A DNA stretch of 33,263 nt, from positions 1 through 33,263 of the forward strand of contig NZ_JACGLT010000024.1 of assembly GCF_014062315.1 (NCBI RefSeq), read 5' to 3'. Positions 8,745 to 16,570 of this stretch are shown piece after piece. The notes beneath the pieces are model-generated. The model was not told where the DNA came from, ran no database searches, and worked only from the letters and a program-made list of their open reading frames with translations. The stretch comes from Gelidibacter maritimus. Lineage in GTDB: Bacteria > Bacteroidota > Bacteroidia > Flavobacteriales > Flavobacteriaceae. Position 1 is the first letter of the stretch, and each line of letters starts with the position of its first letter. The position numbers were made by a program, and so were the translations under genes.

Positions 8745-9512
8745 ATGACAGTGACGGAGTTTAGACCCATAATAAAAGTAATTGAAGAAGCGTATGAGAT
8801 CCCGCATCTGAAGGCCACACGTAAGATTTCGGCCTTGTTGCCACACGATTATTACACCACAGATAAGCACTATCCGGTGTTATATCTTCAGGACGGACAG
8901 AATTTGTTCAACCCCATGGCCCCATTTGGCGATTGGGCGATTGATAAATCTTTGGAAAAATTGGCGCAGGACGGTTTTAGCGATGTAATTATTATTGCCA
9001 TTGACCACGGTAATCATGAGCGCATCAATGAATATTTGCCGTATTACCATCCGCGTTATGGCGAAGGGAAAGGTAATTTCTACATCCAATTCATCATTGA
9101 GAAACTGATTCCGTACATCAATAAAAATTACAGAACGCTCACCGATTTTGAAAATACGGGTATTGGCGGCAGTTCTTTGGGCGGGTTGATCAGTTTGTAT
9201 GCAGGTTTGCAGAATCCAGGCGTGTTTGGGAAGATGATGATCTTTTCACCAAGCCTTTGGATTTCAAAAACCATATTCAACCAGACCACATCGTTTAAGC
9301 CTTTACGAAAATCAAAAATCTACCTTTATTCTGGTGGCATGGAAAGCTCTGAGCATTTGCCAAATGCCCAAAGATTAGAGGCCATTTTTAGAGAAAAAAT
9401 GGAACAGAACCACGATATTGAGTTTAAATTCTCAGTCAATGAAATAGGCGTTCACGCCGAAATATACTGGAGACATGAGTTTCCGAAAGCTGTTAAATGG
9501 CTTTATTTTTAG
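8745..9512 (+). CDS. Esterase D-type alpha/beta hydrolase
   Basis: 255 aa without signal peptide. The fold markers are YPVLYLQDGQNLF (43-55), the nucleophile elbow GGSSLGG with Ser144, an acidic candidate at E200 in SGGMESSE, and the catalytic His candidate H237 in GVHAEIYW. This is the putative-esterase (Fes/EstD-like) family that cleaves small carboxyl esters and, in some members, siderophore or formyl-glutathione esters. It leads the plus-strand half of the ligase cluster, 71 nt before the aminopeptidase gene. A second, unrelated-sequence esterase is the first gene of the facing operon, which suggests hydrolysis of an ester or amide intermediate is part of the pathway. Confidence 0.85.
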   Translation: MTVTEFRPIIKVIEEAYEIPHLKATRKISALLPHDYYTTDKHYPVLYLQDGQNLFNPMAPFGDWAIDKSLEKLAQDGFSDVIIIAIDHGNHERINEYLPYYHPRYGEGKGNFYIQFIIEKLIPYINKNYRTLTDFENTGIGGSSLGGLISLYAGLQNPGVFGKMMIFSPSLWISKTIFNQTTSFKPLRKSKIYLYSGGMESSEHLPNAQRLEAIFREKMEQNHDIEFKFSVNEIGVHAEIYWRHEFPKAVKWLYF

Positions 9513-9583
9513 AACAAAGTACTAAGTATCAAAAATTAAGTGCTCAGTATCAAGTGTCCAAATATTGAGAAATATTAAATGCT
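9513..9583. repeat. Short degenerate direct repeats of AGTACTAAGTATCAA type
   Basis: The 71-nt gap contains AGTACTAAGTATCAA and then AGTGCTCAGTATCAAGTG, two copies of one degenerate motif. A related stretch, TTAAGTATTAGGTGTCAAG, is at 21059-21077. These look like dispersed non-coding filler rather than an operator. Confidence 0.4.
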
Positions 9584-10996
9584 ATGATTTTTAAACACGT
9601 TTCAAAAGTAAATACAAATCAGGATGTGATTGTGCCTTGCAGAAAGGACCAATTGGAACATCTCAAACAATTTATAACTATTGAAAAGCCGGATTTTGAT
9701 GGCGAATTCTCAACCGTTCAAATGCTTTATGGTGCGGAAGGGAACAGGGTTTATCTGTTGGGTCTGGGAGAAGAAAAAGATGCTGTAAAAATTGATGAGG
9801 CCTTTAGAAAACTCAGCTTCGATCATAAAAAATATTGGAAAACTGCTATACAGGTGGTTGCAACCGATCTATCGGATGCAGAACTTCAGAAAGCAATCAT
9901 CGGACTTGAAATGTCGGCCTATGAGATAGGTACGTTTAAAACAAAGAAGGACGAGGTCAATGCCATTACTTTCGAGATTGTCAATTCAAAAGATATTACA
10001 ACAATTCTTGAAGAAGCAAAAGCCATTGGTGCAACCATTAATCGGATCAAAACTTTGGTAGATGCTCCCGCGAATCAGAAAACACCTGAATTCTTGGGCC
10101 AATGGGCTAAGGATTCCGCAACGGATTCAAATTATAAATGTACCGTTCTTGACGAAAAAGAACTCAAGGCACAGGGTTTCAATGCAGTTTTGTCGGTAGG
10201 GCAGGGCAGTGTCAATCCGCCAGTAGTCATCGTAACGGAATACATGCCAAAAAAGGACAGTGCAGTGGATATTGGTTTGGTCGGTAAAGGCATCACCTTT
10301 GATACAGGCGGTCTGTCCATAAAACCCTCCACAAATTTACACTATATGAAGAGTGATATGGGTGGCGCTGCAGTGGTGTTGGGTGTTGTGGAGTTGGTGG
10401 CAAAATTAAAGCTTAATGTCAATCTTGTAGGGATTGTCGCTTCCGCGGAAAATGCTGTGGATAGTAATAGTTACAGGCCTGGCGATGTCATTGACAGTTA
10501 TTCAGGGAAAACTATTGAAATCATCGATACCGATGCTGAAGGCCGATTGGTGCTGGCTGATGGTTTGAGTTATATGATCAAAGCATTTCAACCAAAACAA
10601 CTGATTGACTTGGCCACCTTGACAGGAAGTGTGGTACAGACCTTGGGCTATTCGGCTGCGGGCATGTTTACCAATAACACACAAATGGCCGAAAAACTCT
10701 CCAAAATAGGCTTTGATACCAACGAGCGGGTGTGGCCATTGCCATTGTTTGCCGATTATGAGAGCGATTTGCACAGTGATATTGCCGATTTGAGAAACTT
10801 TAGCGGGAAGCCTGTGGCAGGTGCCATTACCGCTGCTAAATTTTTAGAAGCATTTACCGACGAGCACAAGGCCTGGATGCATTTAGATATCGCAGGGGTT
10901 TCTTTTGGCGATTCTCCGTATTCAAAAATGAAAAGTGCCAGTGGATTTGGTGTGCAATTAATTACAAATTATATTAAGGAGATAGCGGGGAATTAA
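9584..10996 (+). CDS. pepA: Leucyl aminopeptidase, M17 family
   Basis: 470 aa cytosolic dimetal aminopeptidase that removes N-terminal residues from peptides. The signature NTDAEGRL-type motif is present as IIDTDAEGRL. All active-site residues are visible with the spacing of E. coli PepA: metal ligands K235, D240, D258, D317 and E319, and catalytic K247 and R321. The N-terminal regulatory domain (about 1-150) is shorter than in PepA. M17 enzymes also hydrolyse Cys-Gly and other dipeptides, so its place between an esterase and an ATP-grasp ligase fits trimming or recycling of the cluster's peptide product. The gaps of 71 and 122 nt make co-transcription plausible but not certain. Confidence 0.93.
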   Translation: MIFKHVSKVNTNQDVIVPCRKDQLEHLKQFITIEKPDFDGEFSTVQMLYGAEGNRVYLLGLGEEKDAVKIDEAFRKLSFDHKKYWKTAIQVVATDLSDAELQKAIIGLEMSAYEIGTFKTKKDEVNAITFEIVNSKDITTILEEAKAIGATINRIKTLVDAPANQKTPEFLGQWAKDSATDSNYKCTVLDEKELKAQGFNAVLSVGQGSVNPPVVIVTEYMPKKDSAVDIGLVGKGITFDTGGLSIKPSTNLHYMKSDMGGAAVVLGVVELVAKLKLNVNLVGIVASAENAVDSNSYRPGDVIDSYSGKTIEIIDTDAEGRLVLADGLSYMIKAFQPKQLIDLATLTGSVVQTLGYSAAGMFTNNTQMAEKLSKIGFDTNERVWPLPLFADYESDLHSDIADLRNFSGKPVAGAITAAKFLEAFTDEHKAWMHLDIAGVSFGDSPYSKMKSASGFGVQLITNYIKEIAGN

Positions 10997-11118
10997 GGCT
11001 TTATTTTGTATTTTGTATCAAAATATAGATGTATAACTTTTTAGCTTCACTTTTTTAAATCTTAAATCATTTTTGGTTTTAGAGGTTCAAAAATCCGCTA
11101 GTCAAACTCCATAATACT

Positions 11119-12321
11119 ATGTCAAATAAACGACCACTTAATTTTTTATGCGTAACCACGTATCACAAAGGCGCTGATTTTATTAAAAGCTGTAAGGCCG
11201 AAGGTAACAATGTCTATCTCTTGACCAAGAAACAGCTCGAACATGAGGTTTGGCCGTGGGAAGCTATTGATGATGTGTTTTATGTGGATAACTGGAACCA
11301 AAGTGATGTGACCAAAGGGATTGCCTATAAATTCAGAACGATCAAATTTGACCGATTTGTAGCCTTGGACGATTTTGACGTCGAAAAAGTAGCATTGTTG
11401 CGTGAGCATTTTAGAATGCCTGGTATGGGTCGGACCACCTCACATTATTTTAGAGATAAATTGGCCATGCGTACCAAAGCATTATCCGAAGGCATTAATG
11501 TGCCGGAATTTACGGCCTTGTTTCATGATGTGGATATCAATGCTTATGCCGATCGTGTGAGTCCGCCTTGGTTGTTGAAGCCCCGTTTGGAAGCTTCGGC
11601 CACTGGAATCCGTAAAATCAATAGCAGGGAAGAGTTGTGGCAAATTGTCAATGTGCTGAAAGATGAGCGCGATAATTACTTGATCGAAAAATTTGCGCCC
11701 GGTGATGTGTATCACGTGGACAGTTTGATTGTTGATGGGAAGGTTGTTTTTTCTCGAGCCAGCAAATATTTGGACACGCCATTTGAGGTTGCTCACGGTG
11801 GTGGTGTCTTTAGATCGGCTACTTGCGAAATAGGATCTAAAATTGATAAGGCCCTTAATAAAATGAATGCTGATGTTATGAAGGCCTTCGGGATGCAGTT
11901 TGGGGCGTCGCATACAGAATTTATTGCATCAAAGGAAACTGGGGAACTGTTTTTTCTGGAAACATCTTCAAGAGTCGGTGGTGCGAATTTAGCCGAAATG
12001 GTGGAGTTTGCTTCAGGAATCAATCTCTGGGGCGAATGGGCACGGATTGAATCAGCGTCCCTTAGAAAAGAAACTTATACACTGCCAAAAGTTAAGAATC
12101 AACACGCGGGAATCGTCGTGTCTCTAAGCAAATTCGAGAATCCTGATACATCCAGTTTCAACGATTCTGAGATTGTTTGGAAAATGGATAAAAAATGGCA
12201 TATCGGGATGATTGTGGCATCAGACAGTAGCGACCGCGTTATGGAGCTACTGGATAACTATACCCAACGGATTGCTTCAGATTTTCATGCAAGTATCCCG
12301 GCCCCGGATAAGAGTCTGTAG
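11119..12321 (+). CDS. ATP-grasp carboxylate-amine ligase
   Basis: 400 aa. A pre-ATP-grasp Rossmann-like domain (about 1-100) is followed by the ATP-grasp fold: FRDKLAMRTKALSEG with K114, WLLKPRLEASATGI with K154 contacting ATP, YLIEKFAPG with E190, and the metal-binding pair E267 (HTEFI) and E281 (FLETSSRVGG). The ETSSRxGG ending resembles the ExNxRxGG motif of carbamoyl-phosphate synthase-like and D-Ala-D-Ala-like ligases. The enzyme should activate a carboxylate as acyl-phosphate and join it to an amine. The C-terminal ~90 residues form an extra small domain. Substrates cannot be read from the sequence. It is the last gene before the convergent repeat region. Confidence 0.85.
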   Translation: MSNKRPLNFLCVTTYHKGADFIKSCKAEGNNVYLLTKKQLEHEVWPWEAIDDVFYVDNWNQSDVTKGIAYKFRTIKFDRFVALDDFDVEKVALLREHFRMPGMGRTTSHYFRDKLAMRTKALSEGINVPEFTALFHDVDINAYADRVSPPWLLKPRLEASATGIRKINSREELWQIVNVLKDERDNYLIEKFAPGDVYHVDSLIVDGKVVFSRASKYLDTPFEVAHGGGVFRSATCEIGSKIDKALNKMNADVMKAFGMQFGASHTEFIASKETGELFFLETSSRVGGANLAEMVEFASGINLWGEWARIESASLRKETYTLPKVKNQHAGIVVSLSKFENPDTSSFNDSEIVWKMDKKWHIGMIVASDSSDRVMELLDNYTQRIASDFHASIPAPDKSL

Positions 12322-12579
12322 TTTAGTTAAGGATTAGGGATTAGGTGTTGAGATTAGATACTTCATAGTTCAAAAGAAGGTCACAATAACATTGGAGTGT
12401 CATTGCGATATGAACGTTCTGCATTGTATTGCTCTGCGTAAATCTGCGAAATCTACGAGAAATTAACCGATATAACATATCTGACTACACCCATGTTTTC
12501 GAGATTGGAAGGCTAATGTCTGAAGTTATTCAATCTGTGGTGATTACTGTTGGGAGGTGACTGAAAAAAGTAGATCTCA
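12322..12579. other. Non-coding DNA at convergent operon ends
   Basis: No ORF or stable terminator is visible. The segment contains short simple repeats (GGATTAGGGATTAGGTG at 12331) and CTGCGTAAATCTGCGAAATC at 12433, which resembles the repeat vocabulary of the next 800 bp. Confidence 0.4.
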
Positions 12580-12612
12580 ATTTGTTGAGGTTCTTACGCA
12601 GAGTTACACAAA

Positions 12613-12644
12613 CCTAACTGCCGGCGAGGCAGGGGAGGCACAAC
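12613..12644. repeat. Small hairpin insertion in a repeat leader
   Basis: Thirty-two bases containing the stem CTGCC/GGCAG (618-622 with 628-632 of the 12000s) interrupt the leader. They are bracketed by the identical 10-mer GTTACACAAA at 12603 and 12645. The second leader copy (13070) has the 10-mer region only once and lacks the insert, so this looks like an inserted REP-like element with target duplication. Confidence 0.55.
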
Positions 12645-13331
12645 GTTACACAAAGAGATTTTGCTGTATATAGACGAATTAACGTAATTTTTCAATCCGT
12701 GAAAATCCGTGTAATTTGTGTCTAAAAAAAATCAATGTAAATCATAAACAATCCGCGTCTTCTGCGATCCAAAAGATGAGAATTCTAACTTATTAAAGCG
12801 ATAAGTTTAATCTATATCTCAATTTAAAATCGGTGAAATTTTTCAACCGGTAAAAATCCGTGTAATTTGTGTCTAAAAAAATCAGTGTAAATCATAAACA
12901 ATCCGCGTCTTCTGCGACCCAATAAGATGAGAATTCTAACTTATTAAAGCGAAAAGTTTATTCTATATCTCAATTTAAAATTGGTGAAATTTCTCAATCC
13001 GTGAAAATCCGTGCAATTTGTGTCTAAAAAAAGGTAAATCTCAATTAGTTGAGATTGAGTTCTTACGCAGACTTACACAAAGAGATTTTGCTGTATATAG
13101 AGGAATTAACGCAATTTTTCAATCCGTGGAAATCCGTATAATTTGTGTCTAAAAAAATCAGTGTAAATCATAAACAATCCGCGTCTTCTGCGATCCAAAA
13201 GATGAGAATTCTAACTTATTAAAGCGAAAAGTTTATTCTATATCTCAATTTAAAATCGGTGAAATTTCTCAATCCGTGAAAATCCGTGTAATTCGTGTCT
13301 GAAAAAATCAGTGTAAATCATAAACAATCCG

Positions 13332-13361
13332 CATCACCCGCCTGAACATACGAGCAGGTCC
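13332..13361. repeat. Second hairpin insertion in the last repeat unit
   Basis: In other units ATCCGCGTCTTCTGCGATCC is continuous. Here the GTCTTCT segment is replaced by a longer stretch containing CCTG ... CAGG arms around AACATACGAG. The sequence differs from the first insertion but its place within a repeat unit is analogous. Confidence 0.45.
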
Positions 13362-13374
13362 GCGATCCATCAAA

Positions 13375-14574
13375 TCAAGGCTCAAAAAACCCCGTACTAC
13401 CGCCAACCCAAGTTTTATCCTTATTGTATTTGACTCCCACCATTTCTCCTTTACTGAGACGTATCAGATTACTGACAATTTGAGTCGTGTTGGTTTTGCT
13501 ATTATGAAGCAACATCATTCGGATTTCACATTTCGCAGGGTCATCCATAGTTTCGATAATGGGCGCATAGGCCACTTTTTCCTGCAACAGATAATTCGAT
13601 TTATCTTCAACAGCAGCAATCATTGCTTTATCCACATGAATCTGCACCCCGGCACCCGCAAAAGAATAGAGAGGTTTGAGCACATAATTCTCTAAATCGG
13701 TGGGAATGGTTTCAAGCTTGTCCAAATAGTAGGACTTCGGCACATAATCGCCCTTTAGCAATGGCATTGTGTACTTACTAATCCTGAAAAACCAATTCGG
13801 ATGTCCAATCCATTCAATATCGACCTCGTCTTTAAAGTCGAATTCGCGAACTAAATCCGGTCGTTGGTCCAATTCGTCAAAAATAATGCGGTTGTAAATC
13901 TTAAGTACCTGAACTTCGGAGCCATTATCATCTTTGTAAAATAATTGCTTACCTCTTTTAATCAGTTTGGAAATACACAATACCTTGATGTCCAATAAGG
14001 CTTCAGTAGCGAAAAAATCAATGGCCGTGGCCTGTTTTTCAGGTTCAATCTCTAAAAGAATAACCTGTTTTGGGTCGGTGTCGCCAACAATTTCTGTACG
14101 CAATAATTCGATATAATCTTCTGAAGACAAACCCTTAAGATGCTGTGAGAAATTTTCGGGAATGCCGTCATAATGCTTACGATACATACTGCCTACCAGT
14201 TCTTGGAAGAAATAGAGCGAAGGAAAGCCTTGAAGTTCTATCAACTTTGGTGTTAACTTGCCATTGTCATCCAAACAGACACCAAAATCCAATTGTATAA
14301 ATTTGGAATGGTCATCTTCATTGGGCACTCTCATACTGTCCTTAAAAAATGCACCTTCCGTCAGTTCCTTAAAATTGGGCTGATTGATGACTTTCATAAT
14401 GTCCTCACAAGCTTCCACCAATTTCGTTTTCAATTCCTTGGGAATGAATACTGGTGTTTCGGCAATTTTGAACTGTGGTGTATAGTCAAATTGGTCGATG
14501 ATATCTGCCAACATTCCGGCATATTTTTCTTCAGAAAATTGAGCGTTAAACGCCTGGCGTAAGGAAGCAATCAT
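13375..14574 (-). CDS. ATP-grasp-like ligase, family unnamed
   Basis: 399 aa that I cannot assign to a named family. The second half shows ATP-grasp features: HPNWFFRISKYTMPLL (258-273), a vPksyyLdkl segment, NYVLKPLYSFAGAGV with K300 in the position of the ATP-binding lysine, YLLQEKV with E332, and CEIRMMLL with R352. The first half contains LDFGVCLDD and LIELQGFPSLYFF (111-123), reminiscent of the pre-ATP-grasp part of glutathionylspermidine-synthase-like proteins. The C-terminus ends abruptly at GGSTGFFEP without a clear second metal-binding Glu/Asn pair, so it may be a divergent or partly inactive ligase. It starts 6 nt after the amidotransferase stop, so the two are translated from one transcript. 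It is the last gene of the minus-strand operon. Confidence 0.65.
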   Translation of the reverse strand: MIASLRQAFNAQFSEEKYAGMLADIIDQFDYTPQFKIAETPVFIPKELKTKLVEACEDIMKVINQPNFKELTEGAFFKDSMRVPNEDDHSKFIQLDFGVCLDDNGKLTPKLIELQGFPSLYFFQELVGSMYRKHYDGIPENFSQHLKGLSSEDYIELLRTEIVGDTDPKQVILLEIEPEKQATAIDFFATEALLDIKVLCISKLIKRGKQLFYKDDNGSEVQVLKIYNRIIFDELDQRPDLVREFDFKDEVDIEWIGHPNWFFRISKYTMPLLKGDYVPKSYYLDKLETIPTDLENYVLKPLYSFAGAGVQIHVDKAMIAAVEDKSNYLLQEKVAYAPIIETMDDPAKCEIRMMLLHNSKTNTTQIVSNLIRLSKGEMVGVKYNKDKTWVGGSTGFFEP

Positions 14575-14580
14575 AATATA

Positions 14581-15399
14581 TTATGAGATTAATTGAGGTG
14601 AAAGTTGTTTCATGGCCCGTTCAATGAACTTTGGTAGAATGATTTTATGGGTCCTGATGATTTTATCTGGATCATCCATCTTCTCCATCATATCATCGTA
14701 TTTCTCTTCGCCAAAATTGGCAATCACTTTTAACTTATTGGCATCTGCAAGAAAATGGGCTCTCATGCCGACGGGATCAGCCTCCGGATGAAATTGCGTG
14801 CCAACAAATTCTTTAGAAAAACGAACCGCCATTATGGCACGTTCATAACTGACGTGACTTCGGATCTTTTCAAGGCTTAAAATGGAAGCGCCTTGTTCTT
14901 TAAAAACCTTTAACCTTGGCTGTACCAACTGCCAGTCGCGCGAATCTACCGCATAAAACGGATCGTCCAAGCCTTCTAGGAGTGGGTCTGTTAAGCCAGC
15001 TTTTGTTTTGTGAATGGGTAAAACACCAAAGGAAGTGCTCCGTCTTGGTTTCATTTCTCCCAATTTAAAATAGTCGCACACTACCTGAAACGAGTAACAG
15101 ATAAAGAACATATATTTCTTTTGGTGCTGTGAGGATTTATTAAAATCCCACAGGTCCTGTACCAAATTCAGATATGGAATCCGCCATGGTCCATCTTCCA
15201 GCGGACTGTCAGGTCCACCACTCGAAATATAAATATCAAAAGAGGTGTCAGGTATTTCCTCTGCACCTCTGACGTTGAATATGGTATAATCCACTTCATC
15301 TTTAAAGCCACTAACGATATCGGCAATACAACGCAAACCCTGATTGGGTTGGTTGTTGTTCATATCAAGAATGGCTACTTTAAATTTTTCTTTAAGCAT
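14581..15399 (-). CDS. Class I glutamine amidotransferase (GMP synthase-type GATase)
   Basis: 272 aa. The triad can be placed: nucleophile C101 in FFICYSFQ, and H204 and E206 in TQFHPEAD. An SSGGPDS oxyanion-type loop (59-65) precedes them. The elbow is unusual: ICYSFQ replaces the usual GxCxGxQ, with both glycines lost. The domain should release ammonia from glutamine, or be a peptidase-like relative acting on a gamma-glutamyl bond. A ~65-residue helical C-terminal tail follows the domain. It lies 10 nt after the GCS2 gene and 6 nt before the ATP-grasp-like gene, so ammonia or a gamma-glutamyl product could be passed between them. Confidence 0.83.
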   Translation of the reverse strand: MLKEKFKVAILDMNNNQPNQGLRCIADIVSGFKDEVDYTIFNVRGAEEIPDTSFDIYISSGGPDSPLEDGPWRIPYLNLVQDLWDFNKSSQHQKKYMFFICYSFQVVCDYFKLGEMKPRRSTSFGVLPIHKTKAGLTDPLLEGLDDPFYAVDSRDWQLVQPRLKVFKEQGASILSLEKIRSHVSYERAIMAVRFSKEFVGTQFHPEADPVGMRAHFLADANKLKVIANFGEEKYDDMMEKMDDPDKIIRTHKIILPKFIERAMKQLSPQLIS

Positions 15400-15409
15400 G
15401 TAATTTTTT

Positions 15410-16549
15410 CTAAGTTCCTAAAATGGTCTGGTCAATAACATAGTCCACCACTTTAGTTAAATCCTTGGTCTCCTCGAAAACGGCGAGCTGCCTGTCGGCT
15501 CCTGTACCGTTTTTGATCATGGTTTTAACGTGTTCTATTTCCTTTCGGGAACCGAGCTCATCCACAACATCATCTACGAAATCAAGCAATTCGAGCATTA
15601 AATCTTTTGTGTTTACTTCACATTCCTTGCCAAAGTCGATCATACTGCCATCAAGTCCGTATCTGCTGGCGCGCCATTTGTTTTCATTGATCAAGGCACG
15701 ATGGTAGAGCATGAAATTGAGATTTTGTTTTCTCAGCTTATAAAGTTTAGCGACCAAGGCTTGAATTAATGCGGCAATGCTTAGGGTTTCCTCGATGGTC
15801 ATTGGGACATCACAAATACGTACTTCCAAAGTTGGGAAGAACGGATGCATACGGATGTCCCACCAAATTTTCTTGGGATTGTCAATACATTTCGTTTTGA
15901 TTAATATGTCTATATAATGCTCATATTCGGCAACAGTTTGGAAGACTCCTGGAATTCCTGTTCTCGGAAATTTATCAAAAACTTTTGAACGAAACGATTT
16001 GAAACCCGTATTGCGGCCTTCCCAAAACGGCGAATTGGTTGATAAGGCATATAAATGTGGTAAAAAATAACGCATGGCGTTGGTTAAATGTAAGGACAAT
16101 TGCTTGTCTTCAATCCCCACATGTACATGGAGCCCAAAAATTAAGTTAGAACGTGCCGTATCTTGAAGTTCGTTGACAATCTCATCATAACGCGGGTTGG
16201 GCGTTATCAGCTGGGTCTGCCATTTTGTAAATGGATGTGTTCCCGCAGCACCAATCTTGAAACCCAAAGAGTTGGCAATTTCAGAAATGGATTTACGCAA
16301 ATGGGTAAGGTCCTCTCTGGCCTCATGAATATCCTGACAGATATTGGTGCCAACTTCCACTACTGCTTGGTGCATTTCTGCCTTGACCTGGTCATTTAAG
16401 ATTTTTGCCGCTTGGGAAACAATTTGTTGGTCATGCGAGATGAGCTCTCGCGTATCTGGACAAATGACCTGGTACTCCTCTTCAATGCCTAATGTGAATT
16501 TCATAAAATTGGATGAATTATTTGATAGTTTCCAGTCCCGAAACGTCAA
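15410..16549 (-). CDS. Carboxylate-amine ligase, GCS2/YbdK family
   Basis: A glutamate-cysteine ligase type 2 relative that joins an amine to a carboxylate, classically gamma-glutamyl bond formation. Motifs are LGIEEEYQV (20-28), SNLIFGLHVHVG (134-145), PFWEGRNTG, WWDIRMHPFFPTLEVRICD (209-227) and NKWRASRYGLDG. The whole family length is present. The longest frame opens at 16549, but the family normally begins with FTLGIEEEYQ, so ATG 16504 (residue 16) is the likelier start; this would leave 66 nt after the ATP-grasp gene. YbdK of E. coli has weak glutamate-cysteine ligase activity, and the natural substrates of most members are unknown. Confidence 0.9.
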   Translation of the reverse strand: MTFRDWKLSNNSSNFMKFTLGIEEEYQVICPDTRELISHDQQIVSQAAKILNDQVKAEMHQAVVEVGTNICQDIHEAREDLTHLRKSISEIANSLGFKIGAAGTHPFTKWQTQLITPNPRYDEIVNELQDTARSNLIFGLHVHVGIEDKQLSLHLTNAMRYFLPHLYALSTNSPFWEGRNTGFKSFRSKVFDKFPRTGIPGVFQTVAEYEHYIDILIKTKCIDNPKKIWWDIRMHPFFPTLEVRICDVPMTIEETLSIAALIQALVAKLYKLRKQNLNFMLYHRALINENKWRASRYGLDGSMIDFGKECEVNTKDLMLELLDFVDDVVDELGSRKEIEHVKTMIKNGTGADRQLAVFEETKDLTKVVDYVIDQTILGT

Positions 16550-16570
16550 GACGGATAGCTTATTGAATTT

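Larger units (their letters stand above)
12580..13374. repeat. Imperfect tandem repeat array, period about 151 bp
   Basis: Copies of a unit start with TCAATCCGTG or close variants at 12692, 12843, 12994, 13119 and 13269, giving spacings of 151, 151, 125 and 150 bp. The unit holds AATCCGTGTAATTTGTGTC, ATCATAAACAATCCGCGTC, GAGAATTCTAACTTATTAA and TATCTCAATTTAAAAT. The 12994 copy is cut short after about 36 nt and continues into a second leader unit, TTACACAAAGAGATTTTGC, also found before the first copy (12646, 13072). Each leader has a hairpin: CTCAA/TTGAG near 12577 and ATCTCAATTAGTTGAGAT at 13037-13054. No frame is open through the array. It lies exactly between the stop codons of the two facing ligase gene sets. 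Confidence 0.85.

Noticed and set aside
11017-11036. Hairpin TATTTTG TAT CAAAATA as terminator after pepA
   Set aside because: The stem is entirely AT-rich apart from one G-C pair and no U tract follows, so it is unlikely to terminate.
11482-11913. 143-aa antisense ORF within the ATP-grasp gene at 11119
   Set aside because: Opposes conserved ATP-binding motifs of a real gene; composition is that of a mirrored frame.
12580-13374. CRISPR array
   Set aside because: Units are about 150 bp of continuous similar sequence, with no short repeats alternating with unique spacers and no cas genes.
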